The notes under the pieces are model-generated. The model had not been told where the DNA came from, searched no databases, and was given only the letters and a program-made list of their open reading frames with translations. Both the position numbers and the translations under genes were made by a program. Positions 25,387 to 33,911 of a DNA stretch of 64,000 nt are shown piece by piece. Numbering within the stretch: the first letter of the stretch is position 1; the number at the start of each line of letters is the position of its first letter. The stretch is from Rufibacter latericius (lineage in GTDB: Bacteria > Bacteroidota > Bacteroidia > Cytophagales > Hymenobacteraceae), in assembly GCF_003721515.1 (NCBI RefSeq), contig NZ_RJJD01000021.1:186001-250000 (forward strand), in the 5' to 3' direction.

Positions 25387-27189
25387 ATGGGTGATTTTGT
25401 TCTTGGGATTTCCGCTTATTACCATGACGCGGCGGCCTGTTTGGTTGGTAGAGGAAAAATCTGGGCAGCAGCTCAGGAAGAACGCTTTACCCGTAAAAAA
25501 TTTGATGACGCATTCCCCGAGCAAGCCATCCGCTACTGTTTGTCTGAAGCCGGAATCACTCTTTCTGAGGTAGAAGCTGTTGTTTTCTACGACAAACCCC
25601 TCCTTAAATTTGAACGGCTGTTGGAAACGTATTACCAGAATGCACCCAATGGATTTACCTCTTTCCAGGCCTCTATGCCTATCTGGTTAAAGGATAAACT
25701 TTTCCTGAAAACCACCCTGCAAAAAGCATTCAAAGAAATAGACCTTGAAACAGAACCTCCTCTATTCTTCTCTGAACACCACCTTTCCCACGCCGCCAGT
25801 GCCTTTTATTCCTCGGCATTTGAAGAGGCAGCAGTACTAACCATTGATGGAGTGGGCGAATGGGCTACTGCGGGTATCTATCACGGGCAAGGCACCCAAT
25901 TGAAATCATTGGTAGAAATGAAGTTTCCGGATTCTGTGGGCCTGCTTTACACCTCTTTTACCTATTTTTTAGGGTTTAGGGTTAACAGTGGGGAATACAA
26001 ATTGATGGGTTTGGCCCCTTATGGAAGACCGGAACAGTCTCAGCAACTAAGGCAGAAAATAGAACGCGAGCTGGTTACTCTGTACGAAGATGGCTCGATC
26101 ACTTTGAATCAAAAGTTTTTCCAGTATGCCACCAGTTTAAAGATGATCCATGAGAAAAATTGGGAGCAACTTTGGGGATTTCCTGTTCGTGCCTCTTCTG
26201 AGACTTTAAACCAAAACCATGCTGATTTAGCTTTGGCTATTCAACAGTTCACAGAAGAGGTAGTTTTAAGAATGGCCAAAACGGCTAAACGGTTAACGGG
26301 AAGTAAAAATCTTTGCCTGGCCGGGGGAGTGGCCCTAAATTGTGTCGCCACCGGAAAACTGGAAAATTGCGGAATATTCGAAAACATTTACACTCAACCC
26401 GCGAGTGGTGATGCCGGAGGGGCTTTAGGCGCAGCTCTTGCCTTCTCCCATCTTTATTTGAAAACTCCCCGCCAAAAAACCGACGGGTATGACGCCCTGC
26501 AAGGCTCCTACCTAGGGCCCGAATTTACTGAGAAAGAGATTGAAAACGCCCTCATCAGAAGCAAACTGCCTTTTGAACAATATGCCCAAGTAAATCAACT
26601 GGTAGAAATTACAGCAGAATATTTAAAGGAAGGGAAGATTGTAGGGTGGTTCCAGGGCAGAATGGAATGGGGTCCAAGAGCTTTGGGCAATCGAAGCATT
26701 TTAGCCGATCCCAGAAACCCTAAGATGCAGTCCATTCTCAATTTAAAAACCAAGCATCGGGAAGATTTCAGGCCCTTCGCTCCGGCTGTTCCTTTGGAGC
26801 ACAAAGCCACTTATTTTGAGAATGGGGCACCTTCGCCTTATATGACCACCACCACCCTTTTAAAACCAGAACACCGCTTACAGGTAGAAGAGAAGTTCGC
26901 ACAAAGTGATATAACGTCAAAACTTCACACGCCCAAAAGCAATTTACCAGCCATTACCCACTCAGATTTCTCGGCTCGGGTACAGACCGTAACCCCAGGC
27001 ACCAATGAGCGTTTCTGGAAACTCCTGAATGCCTTCGGGAAAAAAACCGGAACACCTGTGTTGGTCAACACCAGTTTCAACGTAAATGAAGAGCCCATTG
27101 TAGCTTCTCCTTCAGATGCCCTTAGATGTTTTGTAGGTACTGAAATAGATTTGCTTGTAATAGGTAACTTTGTTGTCAGAAAACCTTGA
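25387..27189 (+). CDS. Carbamoyltransferase (NodU/CmcH/TobZ family)
   Basis: A 600-residue enzyme. The N-terminal Kae1-like domain has VLGISAYYHDAAACLV, AAQEERFTRKKFD and HHLSHAASAFYSS (metal-binding His131, His135) plus VLTIDGVGEWAT. The C-terminal domain has GWFQGRMEWGPRALGNRS and NTSFNVNEEPIV, the carbamoyl-adenylate-handling part of TobZ-type enzymes. The family uses carbamoyl phosphate and ATP to carbamoylate hydroxyl groups of sugars, Nod factors or antibiotics. Two small membrane proteins of the SxtK/DUF5989 and SxtJ type follow at gaps of 5 and 3 bases, in one operon. The acceptor is unknown; a surface glycan is the inference. Confidence 0.92.
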   Translation: MGDFVLGISAYYHDAAACLVGRGKIWAAAQEERFTRKKFDDAFPEQAIRYCLSEAGITLSEVEAVVFYDKPLLKFERLLETYYQNAPNGFTSFQASMPIWLKDKLFLKTTLQKAFKEIDLETEPPLFFSEHHLSHAASAFYSSAFEEAAVLTIDGVGEWATAGIYHGQGTQLKSLVEMKFPDSVGLLYTSFTYFLGFRVNSGEYKLMGLAPYGRPEQSQQLRQKIERELVTLYEDGSITLNQKFFQYATSLKMIHEKNWEQLWGFPVRASSETLNQNHADLALAIQQFTEEVVLRMAKTAKRLTGSKNLCLAGGVALNCVATGKLENCGIFENIYTQPASGDAGGALGAALAFSHLYLKTPRQKTDGYDALQGSYLGPEFTEKEIENALIRSKLPFEQYAQVNQLVEITAEYLKEGKIVGWFQGRMEWGPRALGNRSILADPRNPKMQSILNLKTKHREDFRPFAPAVPLEHKATYFENGAPSPYMTTTTLLKPEHRLQVEEKFAQSDITSKLHTPKSNLPAITHSDFSARVQTVTPGTNERFWKLLNAFGKKTGTPVLVNTSFNVNEEPIVASPSDALRCFVGTEIDLLVIGNFVVRKP

Positions 27190-27194
27190 ACAAC

Positions 27195-27338
27195 ATGGAT
27201 TCTCTAAAAGAAATCTGGCATTACCTGCTCACCAGGAAAAAGTGGTGGCTCACCCCTATTTTGTTTCTATTGCTTCTCCTGGGCTTAATGGTAGTGGTAG
27301 GAGGCCCCGCTGCATCCTTTATCTACGCCCTTTTCTAA
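27195..27338 (+). CDS. 47-residue DUF5989/SxtK-like membrane protein
   Basis: A short ATG frame of 47 residues, 5 bases after the carbamoyltransferase stop and 3 bases before the SxtJ-like gene. It starts MDSLKEIWHYLLTRKKWWL, continues with a single hydrophobic helix (about residues 20-36, rich in Leu and Val), and ends AASFIYALF. The pattern of a basic WW-containing N-terminus, one membrane helix and a terminal Ala-Phe-IYxLF fits DUF5989, the small protein found between carbamoyltransferase and SxtJ genes. Function is unknown; it could be a subunit or membrane tether for the cytosolic carbamoyltransferase. Confidence 0.8.
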   Translation: MDSLKEIWHYLLTRKKWWLTPILFLLLLLGLMVVVGGPAASFIYALF

Positions 27339-27341
27339 GTT

Positions 27342-27698
27342 ATGCCAAACAAACGCGTCCAAACTCTGGAGGCTGCTGCCTCCTTTGCAGTTTTGTTGCT
27401 CCTTTTCTATTTCCTCTGGTTTTCTAACGTCATCTTGGTGGGGGTTGCCGGAGGTGTATTGGTTTTGGCTTTACTGTCAGTGCCTCCTGTTTCCTGGATT
27501 CTAAATAAATGGATGACCCTGCTCCATTTCATAGGAATAATAAACACAAAACTCCTATTGGCCATCCTCTTTTTTGGGGTGCTCACACCTGTTGCTTTGG
27601 TTTATCGTTTATTCCATAAATCAGCAAAAAAGGAATCCTCCAACTTCGTTCAGAGAAACCACACCTTTGGTCCTTCTGATTTTGAACGCCCGTTTTAA
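27342..27698 (+). CDS. SxtJ-like membrane protein
   Basis: A 118-residue protein with three or so membrane segments (about residues 11-27, 29-47 and 69-88) and the SxtJ C-terminal signature RNHTFGPSDFERPF. SxtJ was named from the saxitoxin gene cluster, where it sits with a carbamoyltransferase; the same gene set is widespread in bacteria that do not make saxitoxin. It is the last gene of the carbamoyltransferase operon, 3 bases after the 47-residue gene. No biochemical role is established. Confidence 0.82.
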   Translation: MPNKRVQTLEAAASFAVLLLLFYFLWFSNVILVGVAGGVLVLALLSVPPVSWILNKWMTLLHFIGIINTKLLLAILFFGVLTPVALVYRLFHKSAKKESSNFVQRNHTFGPSDFERPF

Positions 27699-27903
27699 AC
27701 TGGAACTTAGATATAATCATAAGTGGTTTATGGCCTATTTTCCAGAAACCCCCTTCTAAAGCACCTCTTTCCATCTAATTACCTGGAAATGTCTTAAACA
27801 TATAAAGGGCACGTTTTTGACAGCTAATTTGTTTTAACTCAGCCGTATTTTTGCTAAAAGACCTAATGCCTAAAAGGCAAACGCCTGATAATTTTCAAAG
27901 TGT

Positions 27904-27911
27904 TACCTTTG
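27904..27911 (+). promoter_or_regulatory. Putative -7 box of the ABC-F gene
   Basis: TACCTTTG matches TAnnTTTG and lies 21 bases before the ATG at 27933. No TTTG element is present at the right distance upstream. Confidence 0.4.
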
Positions 27912-27932
27912 CGCTTCGATATAGTTTGATCC

Positions 27933-29858
27933 ATGATTTCCATTAACAACCTCAACTTCCATTTCGGGAGCCGCACCCTGTACGAAGACGCCAACCTGCA
28001 CATCAAACCGAAGGACAAGATCGGGTTGGTGGGGCTGAACGGAACCGGTAAATCCACGCTGTTGCGCCTGCTGGTGGGCGAGTACAAACCTGATGGTGGC
28101 AGCATCCAGATGGGACGCGAGACCACGCTGGGTTTCCTGAACCAGGATTTGCTTTCCTATGACACGCACGAGAGCATCCTGAACGTGGCCATGCAGGCCT
28201 TTGAGGAAGCCATTCAGCTGCAGCTCAAGATTGACGAGGTGCTACACCAGATGGAAACCAATTACCAGGACGAGCATATCGACAAGCTGGCCAAATTACA
28301 GGAGCAGTTTGAGGCTCTGGACGGCTACAACATGCAGATCAAGGCCGAAGAGATTCTGGAAGGCCTGGGCTTTACCACGCAGGAACTGCAACAACCCCTG
28401 AAGACTTTCTCCGGCGGATGGCGCATGCGGGTGATGCTGGCAAAGATACTGTTGCAGAAACCTTCCCTCCTGCTTCTGGATGAGCCTACCAACCACTTGG
28501 ACTTACCTTCCATCAAGTGGCTTGAAACCTACCTGAGCGCCTATGAAGGTGCTATTGTGATTGTCTCCCACGACCGCGAGTTCCTGGACAAGACCATCAC
28601 TACCACCGTGGAGGTATCGGGGCAGAAACTGAACGTGTACGCGGGTAACTACAGCTTCTACCTGGAGGAAAAAGAGCTTCGCAACGAGATTCAGAAGGGT
28701 GCTTATGAAAACCAGCAGCAGCAGATAAAGCAGGCCGAGCAGTTTATTGCCCGTTTTAAGGCAAAGGCCACCAAAGCTAAGCAGGCCCAAAGCCGCATGA
28801 AGGCCTTGGAAAAAATGGAACGTATTGAAGACGTGGCGGGCGATGCCCCGGTGGTAAACTTTAAGTTCCAGTTCACCGTGCAACCCGGCCGAAACATCCT
28901 TCGCCTGGAGAACGTGGCCAAAAGCTACGGCGAGAAATTGATCTTCAAGAACACCCACGTGAACATTGAGCGGGGCGATAAGATCGCGCTGATTGGTGCG
29001 AACGGAAAAGGAAAGTCTACGCTCATGCGCATCATCGCCGGTGACGAGCCTATCCAGGGCGCCCGGCAGTTGGGCCACAACGTAATCATGGCCTTTTACG
29101 CCCAGCACCAATTGGAAAGCCTCAACGTAGAGAATGAGATTTTGCAGGAGATGGTACAGGCCGGCAGCCGCCGTACCGAAATGGAATTGCGCGGCGTTCT
29201 AGGCTCTTTCCTGTTCACCGGCGATACCGTTTTCAAGAAAATAAAGGTATTGTCTGGGGGCGAGAAAAGCCGGGTAGCGTTAGCTAAAACACTTATCTCG
29301 GAAGCCAACTTCCTGCTACTGGATGAGCCTACCAACCACTTAGACATGCAGTCGGTGAACATCCTCATCCAGGCGCTGGAGCAGTACGAGGGTACGTTTG
29401 TGGTTATTTCCCACGACCGCTACTTCGTGGAGAACGTGGCCAACAAAATCTGGTACATTGAAGACTATGTACTGAAGGAATACCCGGGTACCTACCACGA
29501 GTACGAGTACTGGATGGAACAGCGCGAGAAGGGCATCAAAAAAGTCAGCCCGCAAGCCGCTGCGGCTAAGGCTCAGGCTAAACCAAAACCTACCGCCAGC
29601 CAGCAGCAGGAACTGGAGCAGGAACTCAAGCGCGTCAACCAGAAAATGAAACAGATTGAAGGCCTGGTGAACGAACTGGAAGGCAAGCTGAAGAACTGCG
29701 AAAACAAACTGGCTCTGCCCAGCACCTACGCCGATCCGGCTGCGCTTCACGAAGCCACCCAGCAATTCAATAAAGTAAAAGCCCAACTGGACAAAGAGCA
29801 AAGCACCTGGGAGCAACTCATGGAGCAGGTAGACGAGCTGGAAAACCAATTGAAATAA
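27933..29858 (+). CDS. ABC-F family ATPase (Uup/EttA-like)
   Basis: A 641-residue protein with two ABC ATPase domains and no membrane part. Domain one has Walker A GLNGTGKST (34-42), signature FSGGWRMRV and LLLLDEPTNHLD. Domain two has GANGKGKST, LSGGEKSRVALAK and LLLDEPTNHLD. A linker with many Lys and Gln joins them, as in ribosome-binding ABC-F proteins. The C-terminal 90 residues form a predicted coiled coil (ELEQELKRVNQKMKQIEGLV), resembling Uup. ABC-F proteins act on stalled ribosomes or give ribosome protection. A housekeeping Uup-type role is likeliest. The gene has its own promoter box and terminator. Confidence 0.93.
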   Translation: MISINNLNFHFGSRTLYEDANLHIKPKDKIGLVGLNGTGKSTLLRLLVGEYKPDGGSIQMGRETTLGFLNQDLLSYDTHESILNVAMQAFEEAIQLQLKIDEVLHQMETNYQDEHIDKLAKLQEQFEALDGYNMQIKAEEILEGLGFTTQELQQPLKTFSGGWRMRVMLAKILLQKPSLLLLDEPTNHLDLPSIKWLETYLSAYEGAIVIVSHDREFLDKTITTTVEVSGQKLNVYAGNYSFYLEEKELRNEIQKGAYENQQQQIKQAEQFIARFKAKATKAKQAQSRMKALEKMERIEDVAGDAPVVNFKFQFTVQPGRNILRLENVAKSYGEKLIFKNTHVNIERGDKIALIGANGKGKSTLMRIIAGDEPIQGARQLGHNVIMAFYAQHQLESLNVENEILQEMVQAGSRRTEMELRGVLGSFLFTGDTVFKKIKVLSGGEKSRVALAKTLISEANFLLLDEPTNHLDMQSVNILIQALEQYEGTFVVISHDRYFVENVANKIWYIEDYVLKEYPGTYHEYEYWMEQREKGIKKVSPQAAAAKAQAKPKPTASQQQELEQELKRVNQKMKQIEGLVNELEGKLKNCENKLALPSTYADPAALHEATQQFNKVKAQLDKEQSTWEQLMEQVDELENQLK

Positions 29859-29865
29859 ATCACCT

Positions 29866-29896
29866 AAACCCCACACTCCTCAGATTTGTGGGGTTT
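29866..29896 (+). terminator. Intrinsic terminator of the ABC-F gene
   Basis: AAACCCCACA (29866-29875) pairs with TGTGGGGTTT (29887-29896), followed by CTTTTT. It lies 8 bases after the stop. Confidence 0.85.
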
Positions 29897-30084
29897 CTTT
29901 TTGGCTAATTTCGGGAAAACAGACCCAAAGCGGAGGTAAGATACAAGGGTTCTTTCTCCTTATCGTTTAGATGAGAAGTTCTATTATCTTTAAGCAGGCC
30001 TCCCTTTGCTTCTTAGGGACAAGGCATTCCCGTATATAAAAATATCGGCAGCTAAGCCTGCTGCCAATAAGTTGAACCTTACCC

Positions 30085-31410
30085 ATGATACAAACCATTA
30101 ACTGGAAACACGCTTTCTTCACCTTGGCTTTGGCGGCCGCTTCTCTCACGGGCTGTGTGCCGGTAGAGACAACGGGCACCGGAACAGGAACCTCAACGTC
30201 AGGCCCCATCCGGTATGAAGACGCTGTCTATGGCTCTGATGTCCGCTCAGTGCAGTTTTATGCCAAGAACTTCAACGTGGGCGATGTGCTGGCCCCACCA
30301 GTTGTTTCCATAAACCAGTCCAGCCCGTTGGTGCTGGAATTTGACCGGATGTCTGCCCCGGGGAGAAGAGCCGTGGTGAAGCTGCACCATTGCAACGCCG
30401 ATTGGAAACCTTCACAGCTTCAGCCTCTGCAGTTTGTGCAGGATTATAATGAGTTCTTCATCCTGGAAGTGGAACCCTCGGCGGGTACTAAGGTGCCGTA
30501 TTGGCATTATCGGTTTCAGTTGCCCCGCGTGAAACTTAGCGGGAATTATCTCATGGAAGTCTTAGAGGAAGGCGGAAACGCACTACTCACCCGGCGGTTT
30601 GTGGTGTATGAAGAGCAGGTGAATGTGGGCTTGAGACCAGTAGCCACGCCTGGAGCCGGTGACCGCTACGAGCGGCAGCAGTTAGACTTTAACATCTTCT
30701 ATGCCCAGTATCCATTGGTGAACCCGGCCCAGGAAATTAAGGTAGTCATGCGCCAAAACCACCGCTGGGACAACGCCAAGTACTTCACCCGCCCCACCTT
30801 CATCCAGGAAGCACAACGTCGCCTGGAGTACCAACTGTTTGATGTGGAGCAAGCGTTTCTTGGTTTAAGCGAGTTCCGGGCCATAGATACCCGCAGCGAA
30901 CGGTTCAGCGGCATCGGGATTGAGCGCCGCGATATGTCCGCCAACCCAGACCGCGTATTTGCCACCCCGGGCCGGAGTCGCGCCCGTGAGGTCTACAGTT
31001 CTCAACCCGATGCAAACGGAAAATTCATCTTCGGGAGCCGCGAGTACGGCAACGCCCCGCTGAACGCCGATTACCAGCAAGTGACATTCCGGCTTCAGGC
31101 CCCTGAACCAGCCCCCGGCCCCGTCTATGTTTATGGCGGCCTGTCCGACTGGCAACTCCAAGAGCCCTTCCGGATGACCTACGATGCCGAGAACCGACTT
31201 TACACCGCCGATGTCCTCCTGAAACAAGGGTACTACAACTATTATTTCGCGGTGAAAGGCGCCAACGGCCAACCAGATGCCCGTTACTTTGAGGGAAGCC
31301 ACTTCGCCACGGAGAACGTCTACGATGTGCTGGTCTACTATCGCCCGCCGGGCTCCCGCGCTGACTTGCTTATCGGGTACTCCACCACAACTTTCAATCC
31401 GCAAAAATAA
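30085..31410 (+). CDS. DUF5103 / type IX secretion system plug-domain lipoprotein
   Basis: A 441-residue protein with a lipobox LTGC (Cys24) followed by a Thr/Gly/Ser-rich linker. The DUF5103 body is clear: VRSVQFYAKNFN, LVLEFDRMSAPGRRAVVKLHHCNADWKPS, DYNEFFILEVEPSAGT, YEEQVNVGL and a C-terminal carbohydrate-binding-like part GPVYVYGGLSDWQLQEPFRMTYD. The related Flavobacterium Plug protein closes the SprA translocon of the type IX secretion system. Here the lipoprotein signal places it at the outer membrane. No other T9SS genes are adjacent. The exact role in this organism is inferred from the family. Confidence 0.85.
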   Translation: MIQTINWKHAFFTLALAAASLTGCVPVETTGTGTGTSTSGPIRYEDAVYGSDVRSVQFYAKNFNVGDVLAPPVVSINQSSPLVLEFDRMSAPGRRAVVKLHHCNADWKPSQLQPLQFVQDYNEFFILEVEPSAGTKVPYWHYRFQLPRVKLSGNYLMEVLEEGGNALLTRRFVVYEEQVNVGLRPVATPGAGDRYERQQLDFNIFYAQYPLVNPAQEIKVVMRQNHRWDNAKYFTRPTFIQEAQRRLEYQLFDVEQAFLGLSEFRAIDTRSERFSGIGIERRDMSANPDRVFATPGRSRAREVYSSQPDANGKFIFGSREYGNAPLNADYQQVTFRLQAPEPAPGPVYVYGGLSDWQLQEPFRMTYDAENRLYTADVLLKQGYYNYYFAVKGANGQPDARYFEGSHFATENVYDVLVYYRPPGSRADLLIGYSTTTFNPQK

Positions 31411-31455
31411 AAAACAGGAACGCCTCTCTTTCACGAAGAGAGGCGTTCCTGTTTT
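31411..31455 (+). terminator. Strong terminator of the DUF5103 gene
   Basis: A perfect 20-bp stem with a TCACG loop: arms 31411-31430 and 31436-31455, from AAAACAGG to CCTGTTTT. It begins directly after the stop codon at 31408-31410. Confidence 0.85.
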
Positions 31456-31529
31456 AGCCCTGTTTTCAAGAATATGGACCGAAAATGGGTTCCACCCTGT
31501 AGCGAGGTTACAGGGTAACGCCGCTACGC

Positions 31530-31562
31530 TTTTAGGCTATTTTCAGTAAAACAGGCTAAAAA
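31530..31562. repeat. Intergenic palindrome (family copy)
   Basis: TTTTAGGCTATTTTC faces AAAACAGGCTAAAA with a few mismatches. A second, weaker copy (GTTTTAGCCCTGTTTTC, 31451-31490) overlaps the end of the preceding terminator. Both lie between convergent genes. Confidence 0.45.
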
Positions 31563-31564
31563 CA

Positions 31565-32527
31565 CTATTCCAAATAGGCTTTAAGCTTCTGAACCAAAAC
31601 CTCGTTAATGCGCACGTAAGATTCCTGGGTCCAACCGGCAATGTGGGGAGTAAGAATCACGCGCGGATGTTCCATTAAATAATCCAGGCGATTTTGTTGT
31701 TCTTGGGTAAGGGTTTTCAGTTTCTCGTTTTCCAGCACGTCTAAGGCGGCACCCAGCACTTTCCCAGTTTTCATAGAATCTATCAGGGCAGCGTGGTCCA
31801 ACACCTCTCCGCGGGCGGTATTCAACACCCACAAGGGATGCTGGAACCCGGTAAGAACCTGGGCATTCACGAAATGATGGTTCTCTTTGGTGTAGGGGAT
31901 GTGCAAACTCAGCACTTGGGCTTTCTCCTGGATTTCCTCTAAAGAAGTCAGCCGAACGTGTGGGAACGGGTTGTCTACGGTTTGTTTGTCATAGGCCAGT
32001 ACCTCACAGTCAAACCCCATCAGCCGCTTGGCGAAGGCTTTGCCCATGTGTCCGTACCCGATCAACCCGATGGTCTTCCCGCCTATTTCCTCGCCGCGGT
32101 TGTCCTCCCGTAGCCACTGCCCCTGCCTGATCTGTCGGTCGCCTTGGGTAATTTTCCGGAACAAGGCTAATAATAGCCCAAGGGTATGATCGCCTACGGC
32201 ATCGCGGTTGCCCTCGGGAGCGTTGATCAGGGTAATGTTGCGGGCTTCCAGCACGCCGTCATCTATGTTGTCTACCCCGGCTCCGGCTCGGGCTACTATC
32301 TCCAGTTTTGGGGCAAATTTCAGCAAATCGGCCGTGATTCGCATTTTACTGCGCACTACCAGCATCTGGTACCCGGGCAGCAAAGCAGGAACTTCTTCTT
32401 TTTTCACCTCCGGCAGATACGTCACCTCCACACCCAGGTTTTCCAGCATGGGCATGAGGCTCTCGTGCATCAGGTCAATCACGAGACAACGAAAAGGGGA
32501 TTGGTTTAAAGTCATATTCAAAAGCAT
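31565..32527 (-). CDS. D-isomer-specific 2-hydroxyacid dehydrogenase (phosphoglycerate dehydrogenase-like)
   Basis: A 320-residue NAD-dependent dehydrogenase. It has the N-terminal substrate segment LEIVARAGAGVDNID, a Rossmann motif GLIGYGHMGKAFAKRL (nucleotide binding), the catalytic Arg in LNTARGEVLDHAAL, a Glu in the DVLENEKL region, and the catalytic His in ILTPHIAGWT. SerA (3-phosphoglycerate) and other 2-hydroxyacids are both possible; there is no ACT domain. An alternative ATG four codons in (32515) is equally plausible. It starts 31 bases after the mgtE stop, in the rsmA-mgtE operon. Confidence 0.86.
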   Translation of the reverse strand: MLLNMTLNQSPFRCLVIDLMHESLMPMLENLGVEVTYLPEVKKEEVPALLPGYQMLVVRSKMRITADLLKFAPKLEIVARAGAGVDNIDDGVLEARNITLINAPEGNRDAVGDHTLGLLLALFRKITQGDRQIRQGQWLREDNRGEEIGGKTIGLIGYGHMGKAFAKRLMGFDCEVLAYDKQTVDNPFPHVRLTSLEEIQEKAQVLSLHIPYTKENHHFVNAQVLTGFQHPLWVLNTARGEVLDHAALIDSMKTGKVLGAALDVLENEKLKTLTQEQQNRLDYLMEHPRVILTPHIAGWTQESYVRINEVLVQKLKAYLE

Positions 32528-32558
32528 GGACTGGAAAAGAACGACTCCAGAACTCAGA

Positions 32559-33911
32559 TCAAAGATTTAATAATAAGTGGGCTACCATAAAGTACACGGC
32601 GAGCCCAAGTAAGTCATTGGCAGTGGTGATAAACGGACCCGCGGCTACGGCGGGGTTAACCCCATATTTATCTAAAATCATAGGAGTTACGGTACCCATA
32701 AAGGAAGCCAATAACACCACGCTGAATAAGGCAACGGCCACCACAATGGACAAGGTGAGTTGCACGCCCAACAGCACGTTGAATCCAAATACTAGCCCAG
32801 ACATGACCAGGCCATTGATGATCGCCACCAACAGCACCTTCACAATCCGGGAGGTAAAGTTATCGAACATGATAGTTTTATTCGCCAGCGTCTGGATGAT
32901 GATAGACGAAGACTGGATTCCTACATTTCCGCCGGTAGCGGTAATCAAGGGAGTGAACATGGCCAAGGCAGGAATGATGGAAATATCACCCTCAAAAAGA
33001 CCGATGAAGCGGGCGCCCAACAAACCGCCTACCATGCCCACCATGAGCCAAGGTAAGCGCGCACGGGAAAGGCGGAACACGCTGTCGTCTTCCTCAATGT
33101 TCTCGGTGATACCGGTCATCAACTGACGGCTCAGCTCGGCCTGCTCCTGAATCACGTCAATCACATCGTCAATGGTGATACGGCCCAACAGACGGCCTTG
33201 GATGTTCACGACGGGAATGGCATCCAGGTCATATTTTTGCATGACGGTGGCTACTTCCTGCTCGTCTTTATAGGACTCGATGGAAATGACATCGGCATCG
33301 TAGATCTGGGAAATGGGCGTGTGGTCGTTGGAGAGCAGCAGGGTTTTCATGCCCAGGCGACCCACCAGTTTGTCGCGGTCGTCTACCACGTAAATGGCGT
33401 AGACTTTCTCCACTTCCTCGGCCTGACGGCGGATCTCCTCTATGCACTGCCCTACCCGCCAGTTCAGGTTCACCTTGATGAGCTCCTTCGCCATGAGACC
33501 GCCGGCGCAGTCCTCATCATAATGAAGGAGTTCAATAATATCTGCGACGTGCTCCTGATCTTCCAGCAGGGCGATGATCTCCTCTTTGCGCTGCACCGGC
33601 TGCTCGTTGAGCAAATCCACAGCGTCATCAGAATCCATCTCGCCAATGTAGCGGGCAATCTCCTCAATGGTGAAGTTCTTCAGGAAATTGGTGCGCACGT
33701 CAGAGTCCAGGTCGCTGAGGATCTCGGCGCCCACATCGGCGGGCAGCACATCCATCACGTACTTGCTCTGCTCGGTGTTTAGTTCATAGAGCACCGTGGT
33801 GATGTCCACGGCGTACATCTCCTCCATGTTGGAGAGAATGAACTCGGCATCGCGGCGCTCGATGGCGTCCTCTATCTGGTCAATAAACTCACGGGTGATT
33901 TCAGACTGCAT
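32559..33911 (-). CDS. mgtE: Magnesium transporter MgtE
   Basis: A 450-residue protein with the full MgtE plan. The N-terminal acidic superhelical domain is followed by two CBS domains (about residues 130-255: GGLMAKELIKVN, VYAIYVVDDRDKLVG, DAIPVVNIQGRLLGRITIDDVIDVI) and a five-helix membrane domain (WLMVGMVGGLLGARF, PLITATGGNVGIQSSSI, VLLASFMGTVTP). The cytosolic domains sense Mg2+ and gate the pore. Its start overlaps the rsmA stop by 11 bases in another frame, so the two genes are coupled. The pairing rsmA-mgtE is common in Bacteroidota. Confidence 0.97.
   Translation of the reverse strand: MQSEITREFIDQIEDAIERRDAEFILSNMEEMYAVDITTVLYELNTEQSKYVMDVLPADVGAEILSDLDSDVRTNFLKNFTIEEIARYIGEMDSDDAVDLLNEQPVQRKEEIIALLEDQEHVADIIELLHYDEDCAGGLMAKELIKVNLNWRVGQCIEEIRRQAEEVEKVYAIYVVDDRDKLVGRLGMKTLLLSNDHTPISQIYDADVISIESYKDEQEVATVMQKYDLDAIPVVNIQGRLLGRITIDDVIDVIQEQAELSRQLMTGITENIEEDDSVFRLSRARLPWLMVGMVGGLLGARFIGLFEGDISIIPALAMFTPLITATGGNVGIQSSSIIIQTLANKTIMFDNFTSRIVKVLLVAIINGLVMSGLVFGFNVLLGVQLTLSIVVAVALFSVVLLASFMGTVTPMILDKYGVNPAVAAGPFITTANDLLGLAVYFMVAHLLLNL

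Noticed and set aside
24191-27698. Saxitoxin-type biosynthetic gene cluster
   Set aside because: Only the carbamoyltransferase and the two small sxt-named families are present. No polyketide synthase, amidinotransferase or tailoring genes are nearby.
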